From Fidelibacterota bacterium (lineage in GTDB: Bacteria > Fidelibacterota > UBA8477 > JABMPR01): a DNA stretch of 64,000 nucleotides. Made by a program: the position numbers and the translations under genes. Location: the NCBI GenBank assembly GCA_013202495.1, contig JABMQQ010000001.1:1-64000 (forward strand), written 5' to 3'. Positions within the stretch are counted from its first letter, which is position 1. Each line of letters begins with the position of its first letter. This document shows positions 11,579 to 22,600 of the stretch, piece by piece. A model generated the notes under the pieces. That model had not been told where the DNA came from and made no database searches. It saw only the letters and a list, made by a program, of their open reading frames with translations.

Positions 11579-12361
11579 TTGTTTAGATTGATGCAAATAT
11601 TTCACTTCCCACTAAAAATCCCACAGTGCCTGGTCATGCTCCTGGTTTCCTGGTCAATATCACCAGCTACTCCTCTTTATGCCAACACCCCATTAGATTC
11701 CCTCAGCTCGCCAATCTACTTTGGTATCGGTACAGGTTTCATGACGGGGAAGGCCATGCAGCTTAAATTGCCACTTGTTTCAACACTCTCACCTCGTGAA
11801 GACGGTGAAGCTGAGTTCCGTGAAGATGGTATGCAATTCAACCTCCATGTGAATAGTAGTCAATTCTTGCAAAATACTCGTCTCACAAGTCCGACTCGGT
11901 GGTATGCCACCATATCATATACGGCCTTTGATATCCAGTTTAGTAGCTATGAGGAAGGCGATGAGTATCTTCAAAACTTTGAGAAAACGTTCGACATTTA
12001 TGCTGGTTTCCAGAAGAATCTTCTGGAAACTGAGAGATGGATTCCCTTTCTGGAGGCTGGAATTGGATATCGATACGAAGAGGCTTTACATGGTGAATTT
12101 ATCAAAACTGATGACTGGCCATGGGGTCCACATTCAGTCCTTGCAACGGGAGAAGGTTCCAGCGGACAGGGCTTGACCTGGGGTTTTGGTGGTGGCTACT
12201 ATTTTAACGAAGAAAATTCGCCAAACCGTTACTGTATTGGTGTGCGTGGCGTTGTAGGGCCGAGATCAGAGGGGATTTCTGCATATGTAAATGACATCGC
12301 ATATTTTGTGCGGTTCCTGATTTATGCCAGATACGAAATTGGTATAAGAAGTGAACGCTAA
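11579..12361 (+). CDS. Exported protein of unknown function, possibly a small outer-membrane beta-barrel
   Basis: TTG start with GAGGAGG upstream; signal peptide; alternating aromatic/Gly pattern and C-terminal YARYEIGIRSER. Confidence 0.7.
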   Translation: MFRLMQIFHFPLKIPQCLVMLLVSWSISPATPLYANTPLDSLSSPIYFGIGTGFMTGKAMQLKLPLVSTLSPREDGEAEFREDGMQFNLHVNSSQFLQNTRLTSPTRWYATISYTAFDIQFSSYEEGDEYLQNFEKTFDIYAGFQKNLLETERWIPFLEAGIGYRYEEALHGEFIKTDDWPWGPHSVLATGEGSSGQGLTWGFGGGYYFNEENSPNRYCIGVRGVVGPRSEGISAYVNDIAYFVRFLIYARYEIGIRSER

Positions 12362-13161
12362 TGAACAAGATCAAGAATTCGATTCTGGCATTTCGGTTCC
12401 TTTTCATCAGCTTATTACTCCCAGTAGCAATTTTACCTCAAGTAGTTGTATTTACTGATTCCGGTCCCATCTATGGTGTTACACTCATTGGTATATCAAA
12501 TGCTGAAGTAACCATGCTTGCCGAAGGTGAGTCCGTGTATACCAGGCTACCCACAGAAATGATTGAGAAAGTAATACTCAGGGATGGACGTATCGCCTTC
12601 CCCTACAATGCTCATCAATTAACCAGAGCAGAATACAGTCAATACTATTCCGCATATAAACCCACTCCTGAAGAACTGGCGCAGAAATACTTGCTCGATG
12701 GGCTGCAACTGGGAGGCACTCTTTCCTTTTTGGGCTATCCTGGAGCCGGTGATGAGTGGTCTGGAACTTCAATAGTTGTAACCATTCCCGTGTTACGGTA
12801 TCTGGCTCTGAGATCGGGCTGGTATTCATTGGGTTACGTTTCAGGATCTGAATGTGACTGTGATGGAAGTGAGTATCAAGTTCTGGCTGGCCTAAATTTC
12901 AAAACACCAGGATTGAAACTCTATGCTGGTCGAGGTCGCTATAAGGAGCAGTTCACCAATTCATGTCGAACAAATTTCCTCTCTGGTGGTCTTTCCCTGA
13001 TTGGTGCAGGATATCATCTGAATCACTTTGGATTTGACATCTGGGCCAGCACAAGGGATGCCAGCGATTATAAAAGCCAAATTAATGCCAGCTATGGGCG
13101 CGTTGAGGTTACAGAGAATGAGGGCTCAACACTGGTTATCATGTTAAGCTACATTTTTTAA
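12361..13161 (+). CDS. Exported protein, N-terminal small-barrel-like repeat then possible beta-barrel region; unknown function
   Basis: TAATG overlap with upstream gene; signal peptide MNKIKNSILAFRFLFISLLLPVAILPQ; ends LVIMLSYIF*. Confidence 0.75.
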   Translation: MNKIKNSILAFRFLFISLLLPVAILPQVVVFTDSGPIYGVTLIGISNAEVTMLAEGESVYTRLPTEMIEKVILRDGRIAFPYNAHQLTRAEYSQYYSAYKPTPEELAQKYLLDGLQLGGTLSFLGYPGAGDEWSGTSIVVTIPVLRYLALRSGWYSLGYVSGSECDCDGSEYQVLAGLNFKTPGLKLYAGRGRYKEQFTNSCRTNFLSGGLSLIGAGYHLNHFGFDIWASTRDASDYKSQINASYGRVEVTENEGSTLVIMLSYIF

Positions 13162-13228
13162 AAGGGAGTCGTGGGTGGGGAAGATGCAAATCCTTAACAC
13201 ATATAAGATACTATCATGGGGGTGTCAT

Positions 13229-14437
13229 TTGAGATATTTATTAATTATCATGCTCTCAATTGGGACAGTTTTTCCGACTGATACCTTATTGACTAGGGCT
13301 AACCAGGTATATTTGGGTGAGCTTGTTGAACTAAATCAAACCAGCGCGATTTTTAAAGCTACCATATTTGTTAAACCACAACCGGTTCTCCTCGGCAATA
13401 TTCTTTATATTTCTTCCGAAGACGGCCAACTCCTCTATGGTGCTAGACCTGTCAACCTGGAGGCAGTAGTTGTTAAGGACAAAATGCCTGAGCAACAATC
13501 TTTGAACGAAATATCTGGTGCAACTCAAATGGCTGATTCTACTCGATTTGATCGTCTCGTTTATTTGAATGGTACCATCATCTCTGGGGAGTTGGTAAGC
13601 ATAGATGCACGCTTTGTGCAATTTAAAGATGAGGCTAAAGGGAGCGTTAACAATCTCCCAAGAGACATAATCAGACAAATCGTCAACAGTACTGGTGAAA
13701 TCCTTTATTCAAGCAATCCCAACAATGCAACACCCTCACCATTCACCCCCAGTATAGCTTCTTTTGGACTTATCCCTGGCAAGAATATTTTATTGGTTTT
13801 GGATGATGGTGCAGTCAAGGAGGTCCTATTTCAGAAGTTTTATAATGACTCTTTATTTTATGGTGAGCCACCATTCTCTGGTGTGCCTCTCAGAAGTATC
13901 AGTTCTCTGTGGTCGGAAGGGCAAGATATCGCCGGTGGGGCTGTGGGTTCAAGTTGTGGCCTATTATGTGGTTCTTGTATTGCCTATCCATTGCTCATGA
14001 TGAGTATAGATTCAGAAACTAGTCTCTTACCAGTAGTGGCTGTTCCCGTCGCTGCTGCATTTTTGGCAGGAAAACGATTTGTAGCCAAACCCAGCTGGCA
14101 TATGGTTTATCGTCCTGAGATTCCCAGAAATGGTTGGGATTATGAGCAGGGCTACGCTGCTGGGAAAAATCTGGCATCAGCCAAACCTACCTGGTTCTTG
14201 CCTGGCTTTTTTTACAATTTCTGGGCGGTCCAAACTTCCCGAAACCTAAGACCATGCCCACCAATCTCAGAAATGGAGCATAAGTCAAAAGCATATACTG
14301 CTGGTCTAATCGATGGCTATGGCGATCAAACCAGTCTCTACAATACCATTTATTCCAGCACGGGCTGTGTACTGGGAACGAGCGCAGCACTTTTTGGTTT
14401 GTTTCTTTGGGGTCTTGGGGCTTCTCATTCGAATTAA
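13229..14437 (+). CDS. Exported protein of unknown function with repeated small beta-rich units and C-terminal membrane/conserved module
   Basis: ORF 13175..14437; TTG at 13229 is the better start (GGGGG 6 nt upstream, MRYLLIIMLSIGTVF signal peptide). Confidence 0.7.
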   Translation: MRYLLIIMLSIGTVFPTDTLLTRANQVYLGELVELNQTSAIFKATIFVKPQPVLLGNILYISSEDGQLLYGARPVNLEAVVVKDKMPEQQSLNEISGATQMADSTRFDRLVYLNGTIISGELVSIDARFVQFKDEAKGSVNNLPRDIIRQIVNSTGEILYSSNPNNATPSPFTPSIASFGLIPGKNILLVLDDGAVKEVLFQKFYNDSLFYGEPPFSGVPLRSISSLWSEGQDIAGGAVGSSCGLLCGSCIAYPLLMMSIDSETSLLPVVAVPVAAAFLAGKRFVAKPSWHMVYRPEIPRNGWDYEQGYAAGKNLASAKPTWFLPGFFYNFWAVQTSRNLRPCPPISEMEHKSKAYTAGLIDGYGDQTSLYNTIYSSTGCVLGTSAALFGLFLWGLGASHSN

Positions 14438-15400
14438 GATAAATTAAGTTGGCAAAGAGGGAGTATGATGGGGAATAATCTTTCTAACAGGGGCTTAGGA
14501 TTTATGCTCCTGGTCGTAATTTGCGGAAGCACAATTGCCAGTTCCATACCCAACATCCCCAGAACTGCCCCGTTTAGCCCCAGAGAAGCGTCTTTTGGAC
14601 TCATACCTGATCAGAATATCCTCATGGTTTTGGAAGGTGGCGAAGTCAAGGCGGTCCTTTTTCAGAAGTTTTATAATGACTCATTATTTTATGGTGAGGA
14701 GCCATACTCTGGGGTGCCTCTAGGAAGTGTCAGTACTCTGTGGTCGGAAGGGCAAGATATCGCTGCTGGAGCGTTGGGCTCAAGTTGTGGACTGGCAGGT
14801 GGTTTGGGTGTTTCCGCCTACTTGCTCATTATCAGCATAGAATCAATAAACGATCTTGGTCTGATTGGGTTGGCGGCTATTCCCCTTGGCGGCGCAGTTC
14901 TGGGAGGAAAGTGTTTGGGAGCAAAGACCACCTGGCATCTGGCGTACCGTGCAGAGATTCCCAGAAGTGGCTGGGATTATGATCAGGGTTATGCAGCTGG
15001 GGAAAAGCTGGCATCAGCTAAACCTACCTGGTTTCTACCGGGATTCTTCTACAATTACTGGGCGGTGCAGACCTCCCGAAAGCTAATACCATGCCCACCC
15101 ACCTCAGAAATGGAGCATAAATCAAAAGCGTACGTTGCTGGTTTAATTGATGGGTATAGTGACCAAACCAGTCTCTACAATACCATTTATTCTGGCACTG
15201 GTTGTGTCCTGGGAACGGGTGCAGTATTTTTTGTCTTCTTGCTCATGTCGATGGGAGCAGCTTATGGGAATTAAAATATATTAATGTTAGCAAAGAGGGG
15301 GGTATCATGCGAGATAATCATTCTAATAAGGGCATAGGATTTATTCTCCTGGTTGCAATCTGCGGAAGCACATTTGGCAGTTCCATACCCACGATTCCAT
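13719..15400 (+). repeat. Diverged ~0.83-kb tandem duplication (copy 1 about 13740-14560, copy 2 about 14570-15400)
   Basis: CTTTTGGAC at 13761 and 14592 (offset 831); TGCGGAAGCA at 14522 and 15361 (offset 839); the duplicated block includes the intergenic region and next gene's leader. Confidence 0.88.
14465..15274 (+). CDS. Paralog/chimera: leader like the 15307 gene, body like the C-terminal half of the 13229 gene
   Basis: Body: FGLIPDQNILMVLEGGEVKAVLFQKFYNDSLFYGEEPYSGVPL vs FGLIPGKNILLVLDDGAVKEVLFQKFYNDSLFYGEPPFSGVPL; leader: NRGLGFMLLVVICGSTIASSIP vs NKGIGFILLVAICGSTFGSSIP. Confidence 0.8.
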   Translation: MMGNNLSNRGLGFMLLVVICGSTIASSIPNIPRTAPFSPREASFGLIPDQNILMVLEGGEVKAVLFQKFYNDSLFYGEEPYSGVPLGSVSTLWSEGQDIAAGALGSSCGLAGGLGVSAYLLIISIESINDLGLIGLAAIPLGGAVLGGKCLGAKTTWHLAYRAEIPRSGWDYDQGYAAGEKLASAKPTWFLPGFFYNYWAVQTSRKLIPCPPTSEMEHKSKAYVAGLIDGYSDQTSLYNTIYSGTGCVLGTGAVFFVFLLMSMGAAYGN

Positions 15401-16236
15401 TCACACATGTAGAAACTCCAATTGGACTGAATGAAGTCAGAGACCTTAAGGTCTTTCTGGCAGTCATTAATGACAATAATACAGGGAATGTGGAACGTGG
15501 AAAAAAAGGTCTTTATATAGGTCCTGATGACTTTTTAACGGTATCCATTTTCTTTCGACTCCACATGGATACCTGGCGTCTTGCCTTGACCTATAATAAT
15601 GTGACCTCACGCAAGAAGGAATATCGATACGATCTCATTTTTGGCGGTCTCTCAAAACACTATGAGAAAAATGGGATTGAGGTGAAACCCGAGCTGGGTC
15701 TTGTCTGGAAGGGTGATTGTGGGGGAGATGATCTGCAAAATTGGTTTCATCGTGGCAAAGATTTACCTGAATTATTTGTTCCCTACTGTGAGGGTGGGCT
15801 GGCTGCTTTTGCCGCGGCAATGGTTTCCAGACCCATAAAACTATCCCGCCCTTGTGAAGGTATACTCACATCGTCAATGGAAATCAGACTTATATCAGAC
15901 CTGGTCCCATCCCGCTTCAGTCCCATGTTGGGTTACCAGGCTGAGGTCTGGCCAGGTCGTCTGCAAGTGGAGATGCTGGCTGGGGCACGCTTGTATATGA
16001 ATGAAATTGATGAATACTCAAATATGGTTCGTTCAGGTACCTTTGCAGCTGTGAATGCGAAGTTCAGGGTATATGAGAATTTCTATTTTGATACTGGAAT
16101 TGCGATGTTTCCCGCTCAGAATCTGGAAAATGACCCGATCTATAAGGACAAGGATCATAGCTACATCCCTCAGATCACCATGGTCTTTTCATGGAATAGC
16201 GCCTGGTATGGACTATATAATTATTTGGAGTATTAA
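15307..16236 (+). CDS. Exported protein of unknown function (possible beta-barrel)
   Basis: ORF 15202..16236; ATG 15307 with GGGGG(G) 4 nt upstream and signal peptide; beta-rich pattern. Confidence 0.72.
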   Translation: MRDNHSNKGIGFILLVAICGSTFGSSIPTIPFTHVETPIGLNEVRDLKVFLAVINDNNTGNVERGKKGLYIGPDDFLTVSIFFRLHMDTWRLALTYNNVTSRKKEYRYDLIFGGLSKHYEKNGIEVKPELGLVWKGDCGGDDLQNWFHRGKDLPELFVPYCEGGLAAFAAAMVSRPIKLSRPCEGILTSSMEIRLISDLVPSRFSPMLGYQAEVWPGRLQVEMLAGARLYMNEIDEYSNMVRSGTFAAVNAKFRVYENFYFDTGIAMFPAQNLENDPIYKDKDHSYIPQITMVFSWNSAWYGLYNYLEY

Positions 16237-16302
16237 TTCCCACCACTTATGTTTGGCCATATCCTGTAAAGCATTGTAAATCAAGTGAGTTGTTGGAAAA
16301 AA

Positions 16303-19300
16303 ATGATTTCCATATCCAGGTTCCAGAACCGCACAACGAGAATGCTCGTCCTCCTGGGCCTGGTATTATTTTTCAATAATTGTACATTTAGGTCCATACA
16401 TCAGCCTGATCTGGCTGCACCTGATAGTTCAATCACCGTCACAATTCAAATACAACGGGGAATCGGGATGCATGGTGAAGGGGCAGATGCACTTCCACAT
16501 TTTGGTGTTTTGCTACCCAACGGGTGGAGCGTTGATGATTCTCTAGAATATCAACATGCTGGAGGTCCGGGATGGATACGATATTCTATTGAATATTCTG
16601 ATACTATGGAGATCATTGATCCTGCGCCATCGGGGTACTACTGGTGGGTTGGTCTTGATACCATCACCTCATCCATTCCAGCAGGGATGGTAGACTCTCA
16701 AATTGAGATATTTACTGATTCCCAGGAAGGGACATTTTTCATTGACTACATGTTAGGACACACTAATACCATGCAGCCCCTGCGTGAAGATCAATCAGGG
16801 CTCAATGTGGTGAGATCCAATGACCATCCAGTTTCAGTAAATGCTCCTATGGATTTGCGCGTAACAAATATGAGCGACTCAGGAATAGGGTCACTACGTC
16901 AGGCACTGGCGCAGATCAGCGCTCGTGGAACTATCAGCTTCGAGATTCCTGGCTCTGATAGTATTCAACTTGATAGCCAGCTTGTGGTGGATCGAAGTGT
17001 CACCATATTGGGACCAGCGGACTCAGAAATTATCCTTTTGGGAGGAGATACCTCCCGGATCATGCAAATTAATTCTCACCTAGATGTTTCAATCTCTGAT
17101 CTAACACTCAAAAATGGAAACATCATAGGAAAACCAGGTGGAGCAATCCTAACCGAAAACACAGGATGTGATCTTGAAAAGGGATCGATCACGATTTTCA
17201 ATTCTAAATTCATGAATAATAGAGCCATAGATGGGGGTGGCGTGTATGTTTCAAATATTAATTTGACGCTTGATCACTGCAGGATATTGAGCAATACCGC
17301 TCAGTTTGTAGGCGGTGGAATATTTGCGCGCAATTCAAATCTAGACATATCCTCATCGTTCATTCTCAACAACACAACAACCTCTTCGTTTGATGATGCT
17401 GGTGGCGGCATATATCTAGATCAGGGACGTTCCATTATTGCCAGCACTCTCATTGCAGAAAATTCAACAGAATCCTATGGTGGAGGATTGTACCTGGGAA
17501 ACGCTGTGGAAATAACCTTCAGCAATGCAACTTTTATAGATAACAGCGCGATGAGTGGAGGGGGTAATAACATCTTTGTGAATGAATATGCAGATGTATC
17601 TGTCTTGAATTCCATTATTGGCAATTCACAAAATGAAGGAATTGCACCTATTGACGAAGCCAGAGAAGTGATGACCATCCATCACTCAAATCTTGTAGGA
17701 ACTTTTGACCCCAACCTTTGGACTGGTGAGAATAACATATCTGTGAGCCCCCTTTTTGTTGATCCAAATTCGAATGACTATCATCTCCAACCCAATTCAC
17801 CCTGTATTGATATCGGTGCCCCTTGGAGTCGACAGGATAGTGATGGCACAACTGCAGATCTGGGTGCCTTCACAACTCAGAATTTTGCCGGGACTGGTGA
17901 ATTTCCCCCTGGAATTATTGGTGGCACACATGCCGGTGTGATCTCTACAGATGTGCTCCTGGGGAGTGATCTCATCGTAGCAGCAGGATCCACACTAACT
18001 ATTGCTCCTGGGGTAACGATCACCTCTATGGGTTTTAGCAATAAAATTTTAGTGTATGGGACCTTGGAGGCCCAGGGCTCCGTAGATGACACGATTAGAT
18101 TTCTTGGAGGCGATAATGGCTGGAATGGGATAGAGTTCAACGGAGAGAGTGCCTCAGAAAGTCATTTACAATACTGCCTGATCTCAAATGCTCGCAGGAT
18201 TGGTATTGCCTGTCTATCCAGCTCACCTACCATAGAAAATTCACTAATATCCAGAAATGGTTTGGATGATGAGCTGGGACGGGGTGGTGTTTATTGTGAG
18301 AATTCAGGGACTCATATCATCAATACTCAGATCACCCAAAATGAAAACCATGACTACAGTGGAGGTGGGATTACTGCCTTCGAGTCTTCCCATCTCGTTT
18401 TGAACGGTGTTGACATCTTAAACAATTATTCAGCGGGTGAAGGCGGAGGAATCGCAATTTATAATTCCAGTATTGTGCTGGAAAACGTCAGAGTCGCAGA
18501 GAATGTTGCTCAATGGAACGGTGCTGGAATATTTACCTACAATACTTCTCTAAGTATGATGGATTGTGATGTCTTCAATAATATCACCCCTGAGGGTGGG
18601 GGCGGTGGTATTTCAATTGTTCATGAAGAATGGTATGGGATAGGTCGAATGACGGATTCAGATACAAGAGAAGCTGGATTCACTCATCTCAAAGGTGTAA
18701 ATATTGACCATAATTCTGCATATTATGGTGCTGGTATTTCCACGCACGGACTAAGCAACATTTTGTTTAATGGTGTATCAATTACCAGAAATATGGCCAC
18801 GGAATTCGGAGGTGGTTTGGACTGCTGGAATTCAAACCCACTGATGGTCAATATTACGCTGGCAGACAACTCCACGGAGAGTGGAACTGCGCAAGGAATG
18901 TCTATTCGCCAGAGCTCAAGACCTAGATTGGTAAATTCGATTATCTGGGGCGAGTCCACTCAAGACATCAGATTTTTTGATGCAGATACAAGTTTGTTTA
19001 TGGTTGCATATTCGGATGTTCGGGATGGTGAAGCAGTGTTTGGATTCGAAGCAGATGCACATGCTATTGTCTCCTGGGAAGTAGGAAATATCACCAGTGA
19101 CCCTCTATTCACTAATCCAGAGGAGGGCATGTTTGAGATTGTCAGCAATTCACCCTGTATAGATGCTGGAGTGGCACAATTTGAGTGGGAAGGTGAGATA
19201 CTGGTCAATCTATCAGAGAATGAATATATGGGAATCGCCCCAGATATAGGTGCTATTCAAGTAGGATTACCTGCTGGCAATTCAAAAGAACTTATTACTC

Positions 19301-19602
19301 CCGTTGATTTTGCTTTGTCTCCAAATTTTCCCAATCCCTTCAATACCACCACCACTTTGCGCTATTCAATCCCATCGCGATCAGAGGTCAAACTGGAGAT
19401 ATTTGATATCTTGGGCCGAGAGATCGCTACCCTTGCGGACGATCCACAGGAAGCTGGTCAATATTTCATTTATTGGGATGGGAAAAATTCCGCTGGCATC
19501 AATATGAGTACAGGTCTGTATTTTTATCGGCTGAGAGCTCAAACTACAGAGTCAAATTCTATATATTTTTCCAAGGTTCGCAAAATGGTGCTCATCAAGT
19601 GA
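16303..19602 (+). CDS. Secreted parallel beta-helix repeat protein with CSLREA/choice-of-anchor-Q-like segment and C-terminal sorting domain
   Basis: ORF 16285..19602 (GTG 16285 or ATG 16303); LRVTNMSDSGIGSLRQALAQ...; repeated GGGI...N.S.L..; CTD NFPNPFNTTTTLRYSIPSRSEVKLEIFDILGREIATL. Confidence 0.85.
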   Translation: MISISRFQNRTTRMLVLLGLVLFFNNCTFRSIHQPDLAAPDSSITVTIQIQRGIGMHGEGADALPHFGVLLPNGWSVDDSLEYQHAGGPGWIRYSIEYSDTMEIIDPAPSGYYWWVGLDTITSSIPAGMVDSQIEIFTDSQEGTFFIDYMLGHTNTMQPLREDQSGLNVVRSNDHPVSVNAPMDLRVTNMSDSGIGSLRQALAQISARGTISFEIPGSDSIQLDSQLVVDRSVTILGPADSEIILLGGDTSRIMQINSHLDVSISDLTLKNGNIIGKPGGAILTENTGCDLEKGSITIFNSKFMNNRAIDGGGVYVSNINLTLDHCRILSNTAQFVGGGIFARNSNLDISSSFILNNTTTSSFDDAGGGIYLDQGRSIIASTLIAENSTESYGGGLYLGNAVEITFSNATFIDNSAMSGGGNNIFVNEYADVSVLNSIIGNSQNEGIAPIDEAREVMTIHHSNLVGTFDPNLWTGENNISVSPLFVDPNSNDYHLQPNSPCIDIGAPWSRQDSDGTTADLGAFTTQNFAGTGEFPPGIIGGTHAGVISTDVLLGSDLIVAAGSTLTIAPGVTITSMGFSNKILVYGTLEAQGSVDDTIRFLGGDNGWNGIEFNGESASESHLQYCLISNARRIGIACLSSSPTIENSLISRNGLDDELGRGGVYCENSGTHIINTQITQNENHDYSGGGITAFESSHLVLNGVDILNNYSAGEGGGIAIYNSSIVLENVRVAENVAQWNGAGIFTYNTSLSMMDCDVFNNITPEGGGGGISIVHEEWYGIGRMTDSDTREAGFTHLKGVNIDHNSAYYGAGISTHGLSNILFNGVSITRNMATEFGGGLDCWNSNPLMVNITLADNSTESGTAQGMSIRQSSRPRLVNSIIWGESTQDIRFFDADTSLFMVAYSDVRDGEAVFGFEADAHAIVSWEVGNITSDPLFTNPEEGMFEIVSNSPCIDAGVAQFEWEGEILVNLSENEYMGIAPDIGAIQVGLPAGNSKELITPVDFALSPNFPNPFNTTTTLRYSIPSRSEVKLEIFDILGREIATLADDPQEAGQYFIYWDGKNSAGINMSTGLYFYRLRAQTTESNSIYFSKVRKMVLIK

Positions 19603-22600
19603 GATCCATTTCATTTTGCCTGATTCTTATATCCGGGTTTTTTGGGTATGAGGCGAGGGCTCAATCCCCGAAACTATATATCAATGAGTTCCTGGCCTCA
19701 AATTCTGCCACCAATATTGATCCAGATTATTCAAGCTTCACAGATTGGGTAGAGATTTATAATGCTGAGGATATTCCCATCGATCTGGGGGGATATTACC
19801 TCACAGATAATTTCAACATTCCCAATAAATGGCAATTCCCACCAAACTCTATCGTACAACCAGATGAGCTACTTCTTGTATGGACGGATGGGATGGATAG
19901 TCTGGGGCATGCCAGCTTCAAACTGAACAAAGACGGTGAGGAGATCGGGTTATACGATAGGTCGGGGAATGAAATTGATGCCATCACCTTCCCACCACAA
20001 GTCACTGATATCTCCTTTGGTCGTCATTCTGATGGAACTCAGGAATGGGTCTATTTTAGCGAGCCAACACCAGGAGCAAACAATATCACTCAGGGAACTC
20101 CTGGGAATTTGCGTGGACCCCCTCCAATATTTTCGCTACCGGGAGGTTTTTATCAAGGTCCCGTGAGTCTTGAGCTGGTTTCAAATTTTAGCAACTCAGA
20201 AATCAGATATACCCTGGATGGGTCAAAACCCTCATCAACCTCGGCATTATATACTGCACCCATTTCCCTCCACTCAACCACTGTAGTTAGGGCCATCAGC
20301 TCCTTCTCAGAGTTTGCATCCAGCGAAGTCAACACCTGCACTTATATCCTTAATGACTCTGCAGAATTACCACTTATCTCTTTGTCCACCAACCCAGAAT
20401 ATCTGTGGGACGAAGGTCTTGGCATATTGAGCAATGGTGAGGACTGTCAGGGTGTTGAAACTGCCAATAGTTGTCAGAGCTGGGAACGCCCGGTACACTT
20501 TGAGTATTTTGAACGAGATGGTAATCTAAAAGTTAGCCAAGCTACCGGATTAAAGGTAAGAGGCACAACAAGTTGCATTTTTCCCCGTAAACAGCTTGGA
20601 CTCTATGCGAGAGACAAGTATGGAGAGGATGAATTTTCCAACCAATTTTTCAGGGACAAATATATCGCTTCCTTTAAACGTCTAATATTTCGACCGGGAG
20701 CAGCCGATGGTATCGGGAACCAATACTGGGGTACCATGTTCCGGGATGAAATGATTGCCACCCTGGTAAAAGATAGAATGGATATTGACTATTCTGCCAG
20801 TCAACCAGCCGTCCTTTTTCTAAATGGTGAGTATTTTGGCGTTCATAATATCCGTGAAAGGGTTAAACAACACTATCTGGCGGCAAACCATGGCTATGAT
20901 CCTGATAATCTGGATATTCTGGAAAATCCCTATAACGGCAGTGTCTATCAGGGTGATGCTCAGCACTACACTGACATGCTAGATTTTCTAGCAGATAATG
21001 ATATCACAAACCCGGAAAACTATGAAATTCTTGGAACACTGATGGATGTAAATGAATTCATCAACTATCAGATTGTTGAGCTATATATCGCAAATATTGA
21101 ATGGGGTGGATTGAATATCCAATGCTGGCGTCCAAGAACTGAGGATGGAAAGTGGCGCTGGGTATTATGGGATGTGGAGGGGAGTTACAATATTTATCCA
21201 GATGGCCGCACCAGTCACCTAGTTAATTCCTTCCAATATGAACAAGATAATTTTTTGAGACATCGTTGGCTGTTTGAGCAACTTCTAACCAATGTAGAAT
21301 TCAAAAATGAATTCATCCAACGCTTCACTGCCCACCTCAACACAAGTTTTCATCGAGATCGGGTCATGGGCATCATCGATTCATTAAAAGCGGTAATAGA
21401 ACCGGAAATGGAGCGGGATATTAATAGATGGACTGGCGAGTGTCAGAACGATTGTGGAGTCAGCTTACCGCTTTGTACTATTTCTTCACTCGCTGACTGG
21501 GAAGCAAATATTGATCGAATGCGTGAATTTGCCCAGGGACGCCCCAGTCGGATGCGCAGACACATACTTGACAAATTTGGATTGACCGAAATTGTTAGTC
21601 TGACTCTCTCTACAGCTGGATCGGGAGCAGGAAGGGTGTTGATCAATAATGTGAAGGTGACAGATAGCATTGCAACTGGAGGTTATTTTTCGGACGTACC
21701 TTTGAGAATATCTGCAATTCCTGATGCAGGATCGAGATTTGTGGGCTGGATTTCAGGGATTGAGGCTCAATCAAATTCTATTTCCATTACACTTTCAGGT
21801 GACTCAACTGTAACAGCCATTTTCGAAGTTGTTGACCAAAGTATGCTGGGCTCAACCATCGCTTCGAACACCACTTTGAATCTGACAGATTCTCCATTTC
21901 TGGCTCAAGGAGATGTGGTTGTGGAGGCAAATGTTACCCTGAATATCGAAGCCGGTGTAGAGATTCAGATGGCAGGTCAGGCCAATATCATTGTTCACGG
22001 CAATATCATGGTGAACGGAAATGAAGAATATCCTGTGACCATATGCCCTGTACCTAACAGTGCTGACCTGAACTGGGGTGGGATATTTATTGAGAATGCC
22101 ACAGGTGTATCATCGCTGACACACCTCAGACTTATTAAAGCGTCACATGGTACCGATCCCTTTCTGCAAAAAGCTGCAATCTCTGGAAAGAACTCAACCG
22201 TCCAATTGACTGATGTGTCTCTGGAGGATGTGATGCTGCCGGTTTATATGGAATCATGTGATGTCAGCATCAATCGTATATCAATCGACACACATATTTT
22301 GGATGGTGATTATATCCATATTCGCAAAGGGACTGCGCTCATTGAAAATTCGATTTTCCAGGGTAGGGATGCTGCTAGAGATGTTGATGTGATTGATTGT
22401 GATGAAGTTGAAAGTGCACTGGTAAGGGGAAACAAATTTTATAATATTCAGGGAGACGCCATTGATTTTGGAGATGGATCTCAGTCTGTTGTCATCCAGA
22501 ATAATCAAATTTTCAATTGTATGGATAAGGGAATATCCATTGGTGAACACTCCTCAGCCAGGATTAAAAGAAACTTAATTTTACATTGTCTGGAAGGCAT

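Noticed and set aside
16303-16390. Possible lipoprotein signal (FFNNC) on the beta-helix protein
   Set aside because: Lipobox is poor and the protein has a C-terminal sorting domain; lipidation not supported.
19473-19598. N-terminal extension of the CotH gene overlapping the upstream CTD by 130 nt
   Set aside because: The GTG at 19599 gives a signal peptide and a classic GTGA coupling overlap; the extension is the upstream CTD read in another frame.
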